A stretch of 64,000 nucleotides of DNA from the NCBI RefSeq assembly GCF_015910535.1, contig NZ_JACBJG010000006.1, positions 186,001-250,000 on the forward strand, in the 5' to 3' direction. How positions within the stretch are numbered: the stretch's first letter is position 1; each line of letters starts with the position of its first letter. This document shows positions 54,902 through 63,985 of the stretch, piece after piece. The notes beneath the pieces are model-generated. The model was not told where the DNA came from and did not search any database. It was given only the letters and a program-made list of their open reading frames with translations. The DNA comes from Saccharomonospora sp. NB11 (lineage in GTDB: Bacteria > Actinomycetota > Actinomycetes > Mycobacteriales > Pseudonocardiaceae). The position numbers and the translations under genes were made by a program.

Positions 54902-57132
54902 CTCCAGCGCGGGGCCACGACGGCCAGGGCCAGCGCGCCCAGGACGCCGAGCGCGGCCGACGCGATGCCGAGTGTCTGGCCGGGTGGGCTCCACTCCAGG
55001 GTGAGCGTGCCCGCCTGCACGCCCGCGGGCACGGTGACGGTGATCAGCCCGGCTTCGGTGGTCTCCACCGGGACTTCGACGCCGTCGACGTCCGCGCGGT
55101 AGCCGGGCCAGCCCAGCCGGGAGAAGACGAGCCGATGTTCTCGGGTCGGGTCGGCTGCGGCGAAGCGCACGGTCTCCGTGGTCGCGCCCGTCGTCGTGTG
55201 CGTGGTGGCGGCGGAGGTGACGTCCAGGCCGGCCGAGGCCCACGTCAGCGTCGAGTCCGGCCACGGCAGCGGTGACTCGCGTTCCAGGACCGTGACGACC
55301 TCGTCGCGTTCGCGGACCCGCCAGCCCGCCGGGCCGTCGACGGTGGCGGACGTGGGTACGAGAGCGTTCTGCACCACCACCGTGGTCACGCCGAGCAGGT
55401 CGGCCAGGGGAGCGCCGTCGTGGTCGGTGGGCCGCCACAGCGCGTCCCACGCCTCGGGGCAGATCGTGGACCCGGAGTTGTCGAGGCAGAAGGCGTCGAC
55501 GAAGTCGAGGTAGCCGAGGCCGGTGTAGGAGACGAGCGAGTCGACTCCCGCGACGGAGTGCAGGTTGCCGAACAGGAAGTACCGCCACGCGCCGTCCGGG
55601 TGCAGGCCGAGGGTGCGTTCGGCCGTGCTCATGTCGGCGATCTGCATGACCGTGCCGGGATAGCGGTCGGCGAACCGGTCCTTCAGGTCGGTCACGGAGT
55701 GCGGGTAGTAGAGCTGGGAGACGTTGGTGTTCTTCGGCGCCAGACCGAGCTGGAGGGCGAGGACCGCGGCGGTGCCCGCGCACAGCAGCCCGGCGAGCCG
55801 GACCTTCGAGCGCCTGCCCCACCCGACGGCCGCGGTGACCAGGACCGCGAGCAGGACGCCGCCACCGACGTGCCAGGCCCACAGGTCGGGTTCCGCGGCC
55901 CAGGCCAGGTAGACGCCGAGCGCGACGATCGCCGCGCTCGCGGCCCCGCGGGCACGGGATCGGTCGGTGCGCAGCCCCGACGACAGCACCACGGCAAGGA
56001 CGACGGCACAGCCGAGGAAGCAGTACTCCAGGTGTCGGATCGGCCAGCGGAACAACCACAGCTTCGACGGGCCGAGCGCCAGCACCGCGAACGTGCCCGC
56101 CACGACCAGCGGGGCGAGCAGCAGCCGCCAACGTTGCCGGACCACCGGCCAGTCCAGCCAGGGCAGGAGCGGCAGTGCGAACCAGGCGAAGTAGGCGGCG
56201 GGCACCGCCAGGCCCGTGCCGCCGAACACCCCGATGTAGGGCAGGTGGGTGGGCGTGCTGGAGGCCAGCAGGTCGGTCAGCCCCGGGACGAGGAAGCCGT
56301 CGTTGACCACGGTGGTGTCGCTGCGCCAGGTCACCGACGAGCTGCCGAGCAGCGGCAGGAACACCAGGGGGGTCAGCAGCGCGGCACACGTGCCCAGTCC
56401 GGCCACCACCGTGGTGCCCCGGGCGCGGCGGCGCACGGCGAACTCGACGAGCAGCCCGACGTACACCAGCGCGACACCGAGCACGCCGTACGGGTTGCCC
56501 GCCGTGACGGCCAGCGCGGAGACCGCGAACGCCCACAGCGGGTTCAGCCCGCCCCGGGCCGCGCGTCGCGTCGTCCACCAGACGTGCGGCACCCAGGCGA
56601 ACGCGATGAGCCCGGACGCCCACGCGCTCGCGTCGAAGTACAGCACGAACCCGGCGAACGGCAGTGCGGTCGCCACCGCGGCGGCGGCGGAACGGGCGGC
56701 ACCGTACTCCCGGCACAACAGGTATGTGCCGAGCGCGAGCAGCACGAGGAACTCGGTCTTGACGATCACGGCGGCCACCGCCAGGTCCGGCAACGCGGCC
56801 ACCAGCAGGAAGTTGGCGACGTTGACCGGGTTGTAGACGCCGAACAACGCCTCGGCCGCGAGGTTGCCGCCCATCCAGGATCCGACGTCCAGCAGCGTCA
56901 GCCACTGCCCGTTGCCGACGAGCTCGCCCAACCGGTGCCACATCGGCAGGAACTGCTGGGCGCTGTCGTCCCAGAAGTAGAAGATCCGGTTGCCGATCAG
57001 GGGAAGCTGGGCCAGCACCGCCACCAGCACGCACACGCCGGTGGCTGTCCAGAATCCCGTGGCCCGCGACGGCGTGGGGCGGGGTTGCGGGTGGGTGACT
57101 CTCAGCTCGTCGGCAGGGATCGTGGTCGTCAT
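54859..57132 (-). CDS. YfhO-like multi-pass membrane protein
   Basis: 757 residues: about twelve hydrophobic helices in the N-terminal two thirds, with a GT-C-like first loop (GNRIFYFWDDSAQQFLPMWH), then an extracytoplasmic domain and a final helix (LGIASAALGVLGALALAVVA). This is the build of the YfhO family, proposed lipid-linked-sugar glycosyltransferases that decorate wall polymers. It is the last gene of a set with a GtrB-like and a GtrA-like gene; its ATG overlaps the GtrA stop as ATGA. In Gtr systems the third protein moves the flipped sugar onto an acceptor outside the membrane, which is the likely role here. The acceptor is unknown. Confidence 0.82.
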   Translation of the reverse strand: MTTTIPADELRVTHPQPRPTPSRATGFWTATGVCVLVAVLAQLPLIGNRIFYFWDDSAQQFLPMWHRLGELVGNGQWLTLLDVGSWMGGNLAAEALFGVYNPVNVANFLLVAALPDLAVAAVIVKTEFLVLLALGTYLLCREYGAARSAAAAVATALPFAGFVLYFDASAWASGLIAFAWVPHVWWTTRRAARGGLNPLWAFAVSALAVTAGNPYGVLGVALVYVGLLVEFAVRRRARGTTVVAGLGTCAALLTPLVFLPLLGSSSVTWRSDTTVVNDGFLVPGLTDLLASSTPTHLPYIGVFGGTGLAVPAAYFAWFALPLLPWLDWPVVRQRWRLLLAPLVVAGTFAVLALGPSKLWLFRWPIRHLEYCFLGCAVVLAVVLSSGLRTDRSRARGAASAAIVALGVYLAWAAEPDLWAWHVGGGVLLAVLVTAAVGWGRRSKVRLAGLLCAGTAAVLALQLGLAPKNTNVSQLYYPHSVTDLKDRFADRYPGTVMQIADMSTAERTLGLHPDGAWRYFLFGNLHSVAGVDSLVSYTGLGYLDFVDAFCLDNSGSTICPEAWDALWRPTDHDGAPLADLLGVTTVVVQNALVPTSATVDGPAGWRVRERDEVVTVLERESPLPWPDSTLTWASAGLDVTSAATTHTTTGATTETVRFAAADPTREHRLVFSRLGWPGYRADVDGVEVPVETTEAGLITVTVPAGVQAGTLTLEWSPPGQTLGIASAALGVLGALALAVVAPRWSQTSRRSEAQRESS

Positions 57133-57530
57133 GAGTGAACCTCCGGCTCGGCCCAACGCGGCTGGGCGCGGCGTTCGGTGAGGATGTACTGGGCCACCAG
57201 GAACGTCACGGGGATCGCCACCGCCGCCGCGAGCAGGGGCGCGATCCGGTCGTTCACGTCGAGCACGTCCACGAGCAGGTACAGGCCCACGGAACTGACG
57301 ACGAAGTTCGTGGCGTTCGACAGCGGGAACAGCAGGAACGTCCGCAGGCTCGGGCGGATGCGGAACGTGAAGCGGCAGTTGAGGAAGTACGAGCCCACCA
57401 TCGCCAGCACGAACGCCACCACGTGGGCGACGAGATACCCGAGGACGAGCCGCAGCAGCAGGTACAGGCCGACGTAGGTGGCCGTGTTCACCACGCCGAC
57501 GGCGGCGAACCGGATCAGTCGTCCACGCAC
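57129..57530 (-). CDS. GtrA-family polyprenyl-sugar flippase
   Basis: 133 residues with four membrane helices. The start RLIRFAAVGVVNTATYVGLY and the middle AMVGSYFLNCRFTFR are characteristic of GtrA. The family is thought to flip polyprenyl-phosphate-linked sugars across the membrane. The GTG at 57530 lies 16 bases inside the end of the glycosyltransferase gene, and its stop overlaps the YfhO-like start, so the three proteins are translated as a unit. Confidence 0.9.
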   Translation of the reverse strand: MRGRLIRFAAVGVVNTATYVGLYLLLRLVLGYLVAHVVAFVLAMVGSYFLNCRFTFRIRPSLRTFLLFPLSNATNFVVSSVGLYLLVDVLDVNDRIAPLLAAAVAIPVTFLVAQYILTERRAQPRWAEPEVHS

Positions 57531-58465
57531 GGGGACTCCGGTGCGGCGACGGGACTGGTCTCCTTCACGAGGAAGTGCGGCCGATGTTTCGTCTCGTGGT
57601 AGATGCGCCCCAGGTACTCGCCGACGATGCCGACGAGCAACAACTGCATGCCGCCGAAGCCGATGATGCCGCACATGATCGTGACGTAGCCGGGTGCCGT
57701 GGTCCCGTTGAGCAGCGTCCCCAGCACGAGCCACAACGCGTAGCCGAACGCGGCGGCGGTGCACAGCGCGCCCAGGTAGACGGCGAGCCGCAGCGGCCGG
57801 TGGTTGAACGACAGGATGCCGTCGATGCCGTAGTTGAGCAGCGAGCGCAGCGACCACTTGCTGTCACCGTTCGCGCGGGTGACGTTCTCGTAGTCGACGA
57901 CGGCGGTGTCGAACCCGATCCACGAGAACAGGCCCTTGGAGAACCGGTTGCGTTCCTGCAGCGACAGCAGCGCGTCCACCGCGCGCCTGCTCAGCAGGCG
58001 GAAGTCGCCCACGCCGTCGGTCAGTTCCACGTCGACGAGCCGGTTCATCACGCGGTAGTACGCCCGCGAGGCGGCTGTCCGGAGCCTGGCCTCGCCGGTG
58101 CGGGTCCGGCGGGCGACGACCTGGTCGTAGCCCTTGTCGAGGAGGGCGACCATGTCACCCAGCAGTTCCGGGGGATGCTGGAGGTCGGCGTCGAGGATGG
58201 CGACCAGGTCGCCGGTCGCGTGCTGGAGGCCGGCGAGCATGGCGGCTTCCTTGCCGAAGTTGCGACTGAGCGAGACGTACGTGAAGCGCGAGTCGTAGCG
58301 GGCCATCGCGCGCAGCAGGTCGAGCGTGCCGTCGCTGCTGCCGTCGTCGACGAGGACCACCTCGAAGTCCTCCGTGAGCGGAGGCAACACGTGGAGCAGG
58401 GTCGCCCGAAGGGCGGGAAGGCAGGACTCCTCGTTGTAGCACGGGACGACGACGGAGAGACGCAT
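57515..58465 (-). CDS. GtrB-like polyprenyl-phosphate glycosyltransferase
   Basis: 316-residue GT2 enzyme with a cytosolic catalytic domain and two C-terminal membrane helices. Motifs: LSVVVPCYNEESCLP, VLVDDGSSDGTLDLL, SRNFGKEAAMLAGL, AILDADLQHPPELL (metal Asp-x-Asp), VGDFRLLSRR and RNRFSKGLFSWIGF, which are those of the DPM1/GtrB/ArnC branch. It loads a hexose from a nucleotide sugar onto undecaprenyl or decaprenyl phosphate. ATG at 58465, with GGAGAG-like bases upstream. First gene of the three-gene Gtr-like set. Confidence 0.92.
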   Translation of the reverse strand: MRLSVVVPCYNEESCLPALRATLLHVLPPLTEDFEVVLVDDGSSDGTLDLLRAMARYDSRFTYVSLSRNFGKEAAMLAGLQHATGDLVAILDADLQHPPELLGDMVALLDKGYDQVVARRTRTGEARLRTAASRAYYRVMNRLVDVELTDGVGDFRLLSRRAVDALLSLQERNRFSKGLFSWIGFDTAVVDYENVTRANGDSKWSLRSLLNYGIDGILSFNHRPLRLAVYLGALCTAAAFGYALWLVLGTLLNGTTAPGYVTIMCGIIGFGGMQLLLVGIVGEYLGRIYHETKHRPHFLVKETSPVAAPESPCVDD

Positions 58466-58625
58466 TGTCCGCTGCTTTCGGTCGGCCGGCACGCGACACG
58501 AGCGATGGGCCGGGGCCCATGGCTCCCCACGGTGCTTGCCGGGCGGCGGCGACCGAAAACGCGATGTCAGCGCATCAGGGCGGGAACTCCCGCCGGACGG
58601 GTGACAGGTCCGCGTGGCTCGCGCG

Positions 58626-59576
58626 CTACAGGACCAGGACGGCGATGACGGCGAGCACGACCACGAGCGCCGCCACCGCCCACAGCGCGATCCGCATCGA
58701 CGACGGAGCCGGGTCGGCGGTCACGGGCACACGGGTGGCCGCGTTCGCGGGGGGAACGCGCGGTGGCCGCGGCATCAACGGCACGGTGGGCATGGCCGGA
58801 GCCGTGGGAGGAACGAACCCGGCCTGCCTGCCCTTGCTGACGGCACGCAACGCGGCGACGGTGTCCCCGAGTGTCGGCCGCAGGTCGGGCTCGGAACGCA
58901 GCAGCTTCTCCAACGCGGCGGTCAGGGGACCGCTGCGGGACGGCACCACGGGGTCGTCCTCGCCCTCCGGCCCGAAGGGAGGAGCCCCTTCCACCGCCTC
59001 GAACAGGGTCGCACCCAGTGCGTACGCGTCGGAGGCCACGGTGGGTTCACCGCCCCGCTTCACCTCGGGCGCGAGGTAAGCGGGGTTGGGCTTGCCGCCG
59101 TGGATGCCGATGTCGGTGAGTTTCACGCCGCCGTCGTCGGCGAGCAGCACGTTGCCGGGTTCCACGGCGCCGTGGATGACGCCCGAGCCATGCGCGGAGG
59201 CGAGCGCTGCACCGAGCGCCGCACCGAGGTACCCGGCCTGCTCCGGGGTGAGCGTGCCGTGCTCGGCGAGGAAGTCGGCCATGTTGCGCGAGGGCACGTA
59301 CTCCATGACGAGCCAGACGTCGTCGCCGTCCTGGAGCGCGTCGTACACCGTCACGGCGCTCGGATGGACCACCTGCATAGCGCGCTTGGCCTCGTCGAGC
59401 GCGATGCGCCGAGCCTCGTCGGGGTCACGTTCCGGGTCCAGGTACGTCGGTTTCGCCGCGACGGTGCGGTGCAGCATCGTGTCGAAGGCCAGCCACACGA
59501 TGCCGGCCCGGCCACGGCCGATCGGCTGGTCGAGCCTGTAGCGCTCCCCGACGAGTGAGCCTTCGGTCTTCTTCAC
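58626..59576 (-). CDS. Tail-anchored pseudokinase of the bacterial Ser/Thr kinase family
   Basis: 316 residues with a kinase-like fold (to about residue 240) and one C-terminal membrane helix (295-316) with no outer domain. The Gly loop is IGRGRAGIVW and Lys42 in VAAK is kept. The catalytic loop HRDxKxxN reads His135-Gly-Ala-Val-Glu-Pro-Gly-Asn142, so both the catalytic Asp and the Lys are lost; DFG is DIG. It probably binds nucleotide or partners without phosphotransfer. It lies 54 bases downstream of an active-looking kinase on the same strand, which suggests a regulatory or scaffold role for that kinase (inference). Confidence 0.88.
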   Translation of the reverse strand: MKKTEGSLVGERYRLDQPIGRGRAGIVWLAFDTMLHRTVAAKPTYLDPERDPDEARRIALDEAKRAMQVVHPSAVTVYDALQDGDDVWLVMEYVPSRNMADFLAEHGTLTPEQAGYLGAALGAALASAHGSGVIHGAVEPGNVLLADDGGVKLTDIGIHGGKPNPAYLAPEVKRGGEPTVASDAYALGATLFEAVEGAPPFGPEGEDDPVVPSRSGPLTAALEKLLRSEPDLRPTLGDTVAALRAVSKGRQAGFVPPTAPAMPTVPLMPRPPRVPPANAATRVPVTADPAPSSMRIALWAVAALVVVLAVIAVLVL

Positions 59577-59630
59577 ACGACCCCTTGTATCGCGATGCCG
59601 GTCAAACGCACATCAACGAAGCAGCAGCGG

Positions 59631-61319
59631 TCACCCCGTGACCTCCGGGTCCGGCTGCGACGTCACCGTGGTGGGCTCCGGTTCCTCCGGTTCCTCGGTC
59701 TCGTCCGGGGTCGAGGTGATCGGGTTCTGCGTCGTGGTGGTCTCGTCCGTCGTGGTGTCGGTGGTGGGCTCGGGCGTCTCCTCCGACGTCGGCTCCGGGT
59801 CCACCGGCAAGGGATTCTCCTGCTCCACCGGTTCCGTGGTGGCGGCGACCTCGGTGGTGGTCGTCGTCGGTTCCGTGGTGGGGATGATCGAGGACGACTG
59901 CGAGGTGTCCTCGACGGGAGGCTGGTCGCCGGGACCGGTGGTGGTGTCCTCACCGCCACCGCCGAACAACCACATCACGAACGCCGCCATGCCGATCACG
60001 ACGACGGCGCCGATCGCGGCGGGCACCTTCCAGTTGCCCTTCTCCTCGTCCTCGGCGGGAGGCGGACCGTCGTAGCCGCGGTCGTCGTCGTAACGGTCGT
60101 CGTAGTCGTCGTAGCGGTCACCGGCCGACGCGTCGGAGCCGCCGTAGGCGCTGGACTCCACGGGGACGGCGCGGGTCGGCTGCGGCCCGGGTGCGACGGC
60201 CGTGCGGTCGTACTGGTCGTAGTCGTCGTACCGGTCGTAGTCGTCGTACTCGTCGTAGCCGCCGTGCGACTGCCCGGCACGTGGGTCGTCGTAGTACTCG
60301 TCGTAGTCCCGGTCGTCGTAGTCCCGGTCGCCGTAGTCGCCCAGCCGACCGGAGTGGCCGTCCGCGTAGTTGGCGGCGGCAGCACCGGCCGCACCTCCGA
60401 GCGCGGCGGCTCCCGCGGCACCGAGAACGGCGGTGCCGCCGTCGGCACGCGGGTGTTCCTGAGTGGGCTCCCCACCGGGGCCGCCCAACGGCGTCTCGCC
60501 GCGTGCGACGGCTGCGAGCAGCTCCTCGCACTGGGCCGCCGTCGGTCGGTGTCGGACGTCGGGGTGCAGCATCACGGCGAGCACGCTGGTCAGCGGACCC
60601 GACCGACGCGGTGGGTTGATCTGTCCCGCGGCCACGGCGTGCAGCAGGCCCAGCGTGTTCTCGCTGAGTCCGAACGGGGGCTGGCCCTCCGACGCGGCGT
60701 ACAGGGTGGAGCCGAGCGAGAAGACGTCGGACTCGGGGCCGGGGTCGCCGCCGATGGCCACCTCGGGGGCCAGGTAGGCGGGAGTTCCGGCGATCATGCC
60801 GGTCTTGGTGACCGTGACGTCGTCCTTGGCCCGCGAGATGCCGAAGTCGGTGATCTTCACGGTGCCGTTGCCCGCGAGCAGGATGTTGCCCGGCTTGATG
60901 TCCCGGTGGACGATGCCGACGGCGTGCGCCTCCTTGAGCGCGGCCGCGACCTGCGCGCCGATCTTGGCGACCTCGACGGGAGGCAGCGTCTTGTGCTGCT
61001 GCAACTCCTGCGCGAGGCTCGTCGACGGCAGGTACTCCATGATCAGGCAAGGCTGCCCGTTGTCGTCCATCACCACGTCGAACACGGTGATCGCGTTGGG
61101 ATGATGGAGTCGGGCCGCGATTCTGCCCTCGCGCATGGTGCGTTGCCGCGCGTCCTCGGCCTCGTTCTCGTCGAGACCGGGTTGGAGCAGGAGCTGCTTG
61201 ATCGCGACCGTTCTGTGCAGCACGTCGTCGTGTGCCTGCCAGACGGCACCCATGGCACCGGTCCCGATCCGCTTGATGACACGGTAGCGGCCGGCGACCA
61301 GGCGACCCTCGTCGCTCAC
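59631..61319 (-). CDS. Membrane Ser/Thr protein kinase (PknA/PknB-like)
   Basis: 562-residue transmembrane kinase. Gly loop IGTGAMGAVW, Lys41 in VAIK, His-Arg-Asp at 138-140 with KPGN, DFG at 158-160, activation loop KTGMIAGTPAYLAPE: all catalytic residues are present. The juxtamembrane linker (about 320-420) is strikingly rich in Tyr and Asp (repeats of YDDYD type). One membrane helix lies near 430-452, then a Thr/Pro/Glu-rich outer tail without PASTA domains, so it does not bind muropeptides like PknB. GTG at 61319 with AAGGAGG upstream. Downstream is the pseudokinase. Confidence 0.93.
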   Translation of the reverse strand: MSDEGRLVAGRYRVIKRIGTGAMGAVWQAHDDVLHRTVAIKQLLLQPGLDENEAEDARQRTMREGRIAARLHHPNAITVFDVVMDDNGQPCLIMEYLPSTSLAQELQQHKTLPPVEVAKIGAQVAAALKEAHAVGIVHRDIKPGNILLAGNGTVKITDFGISRAKDDVTVTKTGMIAGTPAYLAPEVAIGGDPGPESDVFSLGSTLYAASEGQPPFGLSENTLGLLHAVAAGQINPPRRSGPLTSVLAVMLHPDVRHRPTAAQCEELLAAVARGETPLGGPGGEPTQEHPRADGGTAVLGAAGAAALGGAAGAAAANYADGHSGRLGDYGDRDYDDRDYDEYYDDPRAGQSHGGYDEYDDYDRYDDYDQYDRTAVAPGPQPTRAVPVESSAYGGSDASAGDRYDDYDDRYDDDRGYDGPPPAEDEEKGNWKVPAAIGAVVVIGMAAFVMWLFGGGGEDTTTGPGDQPPVEDTSQSSSIIPTTEPTTTTTEVAATTEPVEQENPLPVDPEPTSEETPEPTTDTTTDETTTTQNPITSTPDETEEPEEPEPTTVTSQPDPEVTG

Positions 61320-61486
61320 GCGACCTCCTTCGGGCTCGCACATACCGGAGTTCGTGTGCCGGCTTACCGAGGACCGACCCGTGTCAGAGTAGGCTGATTA
61401 CCCTCTGCACTCACGGGGGGCACGCTCGGGGAGTCGGTCGAACCCCGATCGAGGGCCACGGTAACGGGCTTACAAGGCCGATGAGC

Positions 61487-61939
61487 TTACAGTGTCGGTC
61501 TCGGCGGTGGCGTCGCATGGTGGACGCTCGATCGCGGACCGTCACCGACGCCCGCCCTCGCAACCACCTTCTCCGGGGTCACGTCGGGGCGTGGGGAACC
61601 GTCCTCGACGCCGGCCACGGTCGGTGGCCCGAGCGAGGAGTCGTCCGCGTCGTCGTCGGCCAGCATCGACGCGACCACCATCGACCCCACCAGCGCCAAC
61701 GCCGCCAGCAGGAGCGCGATCAGCTTGGCCCGACGAGCGAGCAGGCTCTCGGGTTCCTCGGGGGCCGGAGCGCACGTTTCCCCGTGGTCGCTGTGGTCCC
61801 CGTGCTCGTTGTGGTCGCATGTCGTGTCGATGGTCCTGCCGTCGACACCGATGCCGAGGTTCTCGATCGAGAGGTTCGGCACGGTGGGAGCGTCGACGAC
61901 GACCGTGGGTTTCTGCCCGGATTGGCGCCGGTCGTGCAC
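61487..61939 (-). CDS. Membrane protein with a His/Cys-rich cluster
   Basis: 150 residues from the GTG at 61939, preceded by AGGGCAGG. The frame is open to a TTG at 62014, but those codons have only about 70 percent third-position GC against over 90 percent in neighbours. A short N-terminal part leads to the cluster CDHNEHGDHSDHGETC, able to bind metal, then one membrane helix (LIALLLAALALVGSMVVASM), then an acidic outer tail (DDDADDSS). Family not recognised. It stands 167 bases upstream of the Ser/Thr kinase on the same strand, so co-regulation is possible. Confidence 0.65.
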   Translation of the reverse strand: MHDRRQSGQKPTVVVDAPTVPNLSIENLGIGVDGRTIDTTCDHNEHGDHSDHGETCAPAPEEPESLLARRAKLIALLLAALALVGSMVVASMLADDDADDSSLGPPTVAGVEDGSPRPDVTPEKVVARAGVGDGPRSSVHHATPPPRPTL

Positions 61940-62193
61940 TGCCTGCCCTCGCCTGCGTGTGGTGTTGTGACCGTTGTCCTGCCGTGCGGTGCGTGGACTC
62001 CACGAGCCAGACAACTCGTTAGTGGAGCCGTTTACCAGGACTTGTCGGTGGACAGTACGGGGTACACGACGAACGGCGGGTCACGTCACCCGAGCAGAGT
62101 AACGATCACGTATGGAACCGGCGTTGCACGTGCACGCTGTCGTGCAGGTGCGTCGTGCAGGAGGCGTGGTCGGACGGCCCGAGCGCGCCTCCG

Positions 62194-63405
62194 TCAGGCG
62201 AGGTCGGCGGCGATCCGCTCGTCGTCGGAGAAGACGAGCTTGCGGGTCTGGATCTCCGTGGTGCCGTCGGTGTAGGTGACCTTCACCGTGTTCAACGTGT
62301 AGCCCTCGCGGGAGTCGACGAAGACCTCCTGGACCTCGAAGTACGCCACGTCGGCGTAGCGGTCGGCGAGTCCTTCCGGTCCCTGCGCGGCCAGCTCGCC
62401 GGTGGTGAGCGCGTGTGCCGCGTGCGGATCCTCGGTCACGGTGTCGAAGTACTGCTGCGAGCGCTGCGCGAGCAGGTCGCTGTCGTGCTTGGACCACAGC
62501 ACGACGGGGGCCCGCTCGGTGGGCGCGGGGGTGACCGGCGGTTTCGGTGGCACCGCGACGCCGTCGGTGTCGTTCGTGCCGTCCTGAGCTGGTTCGCCGC
62601 CGTCGGCGACGTCCTCCGCGGCCTCCGCGGCGGTCGGGGACGTGGTGTCGTGGGTCGCGAGCGCGCCACGGGTGCCGTCGGCTCCCTCTTGCGCGGACGT
62701 GGTGGCCGACGGACCAGCCGGTTCGGTGGTGTTCTCGCCGGTACGCGGCGTGCCGTTGCCGTCGTTGCCCGGCAGGGTCGGTTGGGGCGAGTTCGGCCCG
62801 GGCCAGGTGTCCAGGGCCCGGGTGGCGTCGGTGGAGTCCGAGACGAATGCCGAGCCCGCCATGAGCATCGCCGCCACGGCGGCCCCCGACGCCACGCTGG
62901 CGAACCAGGCCGCCTTGCGCCACGTCCGGGGCGGCGTCACCGACGCGGGCACCGAGCCGAGATCGAAGGTGCCGAGACCGCGAGGGCCGGACGAGTACAC
63001 GCGAACGTCCTCGTCGCCCTCGGCGTCGGAGGCCGTGGTCAGCAGGACCCGTCTGCGTCGGGTGCGGCGGGATCGCGGCACCTCGTCGTCCAGGGCCAGC
63101 ACGCCCCGGACCTCGGGGTAGTCGTCGGAGTCGTCCTCGTCGCCGTCACCGTCGTGGCCCGTGGGGACACGGGGGAGTGGTTCGGTGCGGGCGTGCGAGG
63201 TGCCTCCGCCGTGAGCCGCGGGGATCCACCGTCCCGGTGCGGGCCGGTGTCGGTGCCCCGACGTCTCGCCGGGGTCGGGCCCGTGGTCGTCGAGCCCGTC
63301 TCCCGGGTCGTCCAGGACGTCGATGACACCGATGCGCCCGGTGTCCTCGTCGCCGCTGTCGCGACCAGGAAGGTCGCCATGGGGAACGTCGAAATGTCCG
63401 GTCAT
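62194..63405 (-). CDS. Single-pass membrane protein with disordered arm and outer domain
   Basis: 403 residues from the ATG at 63405, with GGGAGGAGG 12 bases upstream. The cytosolic arm (1-157) is acidic and disordered, rich in Asp, Gly, Arg and His. One membrane helix follows (about 158-182), then a Thr/Gly/Pro-rich linker and a C-terminal domain of about 100 residues (SKHDSDLLAQRSQQYFDTVT...) that ends in beta strands resembling an NTF2-like fold (YFEVQEVFVDSREGYTLNTV). No catalytic motif. The topology resembles membrane anti-sigma factors, but no zinc-binding anti-sigma motif or sigma gene is adjacent. Confidence 0.72.
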   Translation of the reverse strand: MTGHFDVPHGDLPGRDSGDEDTGRIGVIDVLDDPGDGLDDHGPDPGETSGHRHRPAPGRWIPAAHGGGTSHARTEPLPRVPTGHDGDGDEDDSDDYPEVRGVLALDDEVPRSRRTRRRRVLLTTASDAEGDEDVRVYSSGPRGLGTFDLGSVPASVTPPRTWRKAAWFASVASGAAVAAMLMAGSAFVSDSTDATRALDTWPGPNSPQPTLPGNDGNGTPRTGENTTEPAGPSATTSAQEGADGTRGALATHDTTSPTAAEAAEDVADGGEPAQDGTNDTDGVAVPPKPPVTPAPTERAPVVLWSKHDSDLLAQRSQQYFDTVTEDPHAAHALTTGELAAQGPEGLADRYADVAYFEVQEVFVDSREGYTLNTVKVTYTDGTTEIQTRKLVFSDDERIAADLA

Positions 63406-63673
63406 GCCGGGTGGACGCCTCCTCCCGCTGCTGCGCCCCCGTGTGCCGGGGTCGCCGTGGGGCCCGAGCGAGGGAGGCCGTCCGCCCACGTCGCTGCCCT
63501 CGGTCTCGCGCGTGCGGACCGATCGGCGTTCGTGCCACCCCTCGCGCTCACCTGAAGCAGAGTAGGAGCTTTTCGACCCGGCGGCGGGCACTGAACGCCG
63601 ACGTCCGTCCGATTCACTCTCTAGGGGCGCGAGCCTCATGCGCCCGGTGGCACGTCGGCGTCGTGCCTCCTCC

Positions 63674-63985
63674 TCAGCTACCGCTGCGGTAGCGGGCCTG
63701 CGTCGACTGGAGTGCCTTCGTCGCCACCGCACCCGAGCCCACGGCCAGCAACACGGCGAGGATGTCCATCACGGTGCCGCCCGCGGTGAAGAGCAGAGCA
63801 ACCACGGAGGCCGCTGTCGTGCCGCCCGCGATCGGCCACCGCGAGCGCACGTAGTCGGCGATCGGGCCGCCGCCTGCTCGCTTGTTCGCCGCACTGTTCA
63901 GCAAGGCCAGGTAACCGACGTGGGCGAGCGCGGCGAGCAGGCTCGCGATCGCGGCCACGACGGCGATGATGTTGACGATGTCCAT
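63674..63985 (-). CDS. Small three-helix membrane protein
   Basis: 103 residues with three hydrophobic helices ([57 protein letters not shown]) and a basic end. ATG at 63985. Family and function not recognised. About 270 bases of apparently non-coding DNA separate it from the next gene on the same strand (63406-63673), where I see no further gene. Confidence 0.75.
   Translation of the reverse strand: MDIVNIIAVVAAIASLLAALAHVGYLALLNSAANKRAGGGPIADYVRSRWPIAGGTTAASVVALLFTAGGTVMDILAVLLAVGSGAVATKALQSTQARYRSGS

Noticed and set aside
61940-62014. TTG start at 62014 for the His/Cys-rich protein
   Set aside because: No ribosome site and reduced third-position GC in the extra 25 codons; the GTG at 61939 is better supported.
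63406-63673. Short open frames in the gap upstream of the 403-residue gene
   Set aside because: Translations are Arg/Pro/Gly-rich without a credible start; treated as non-coding.
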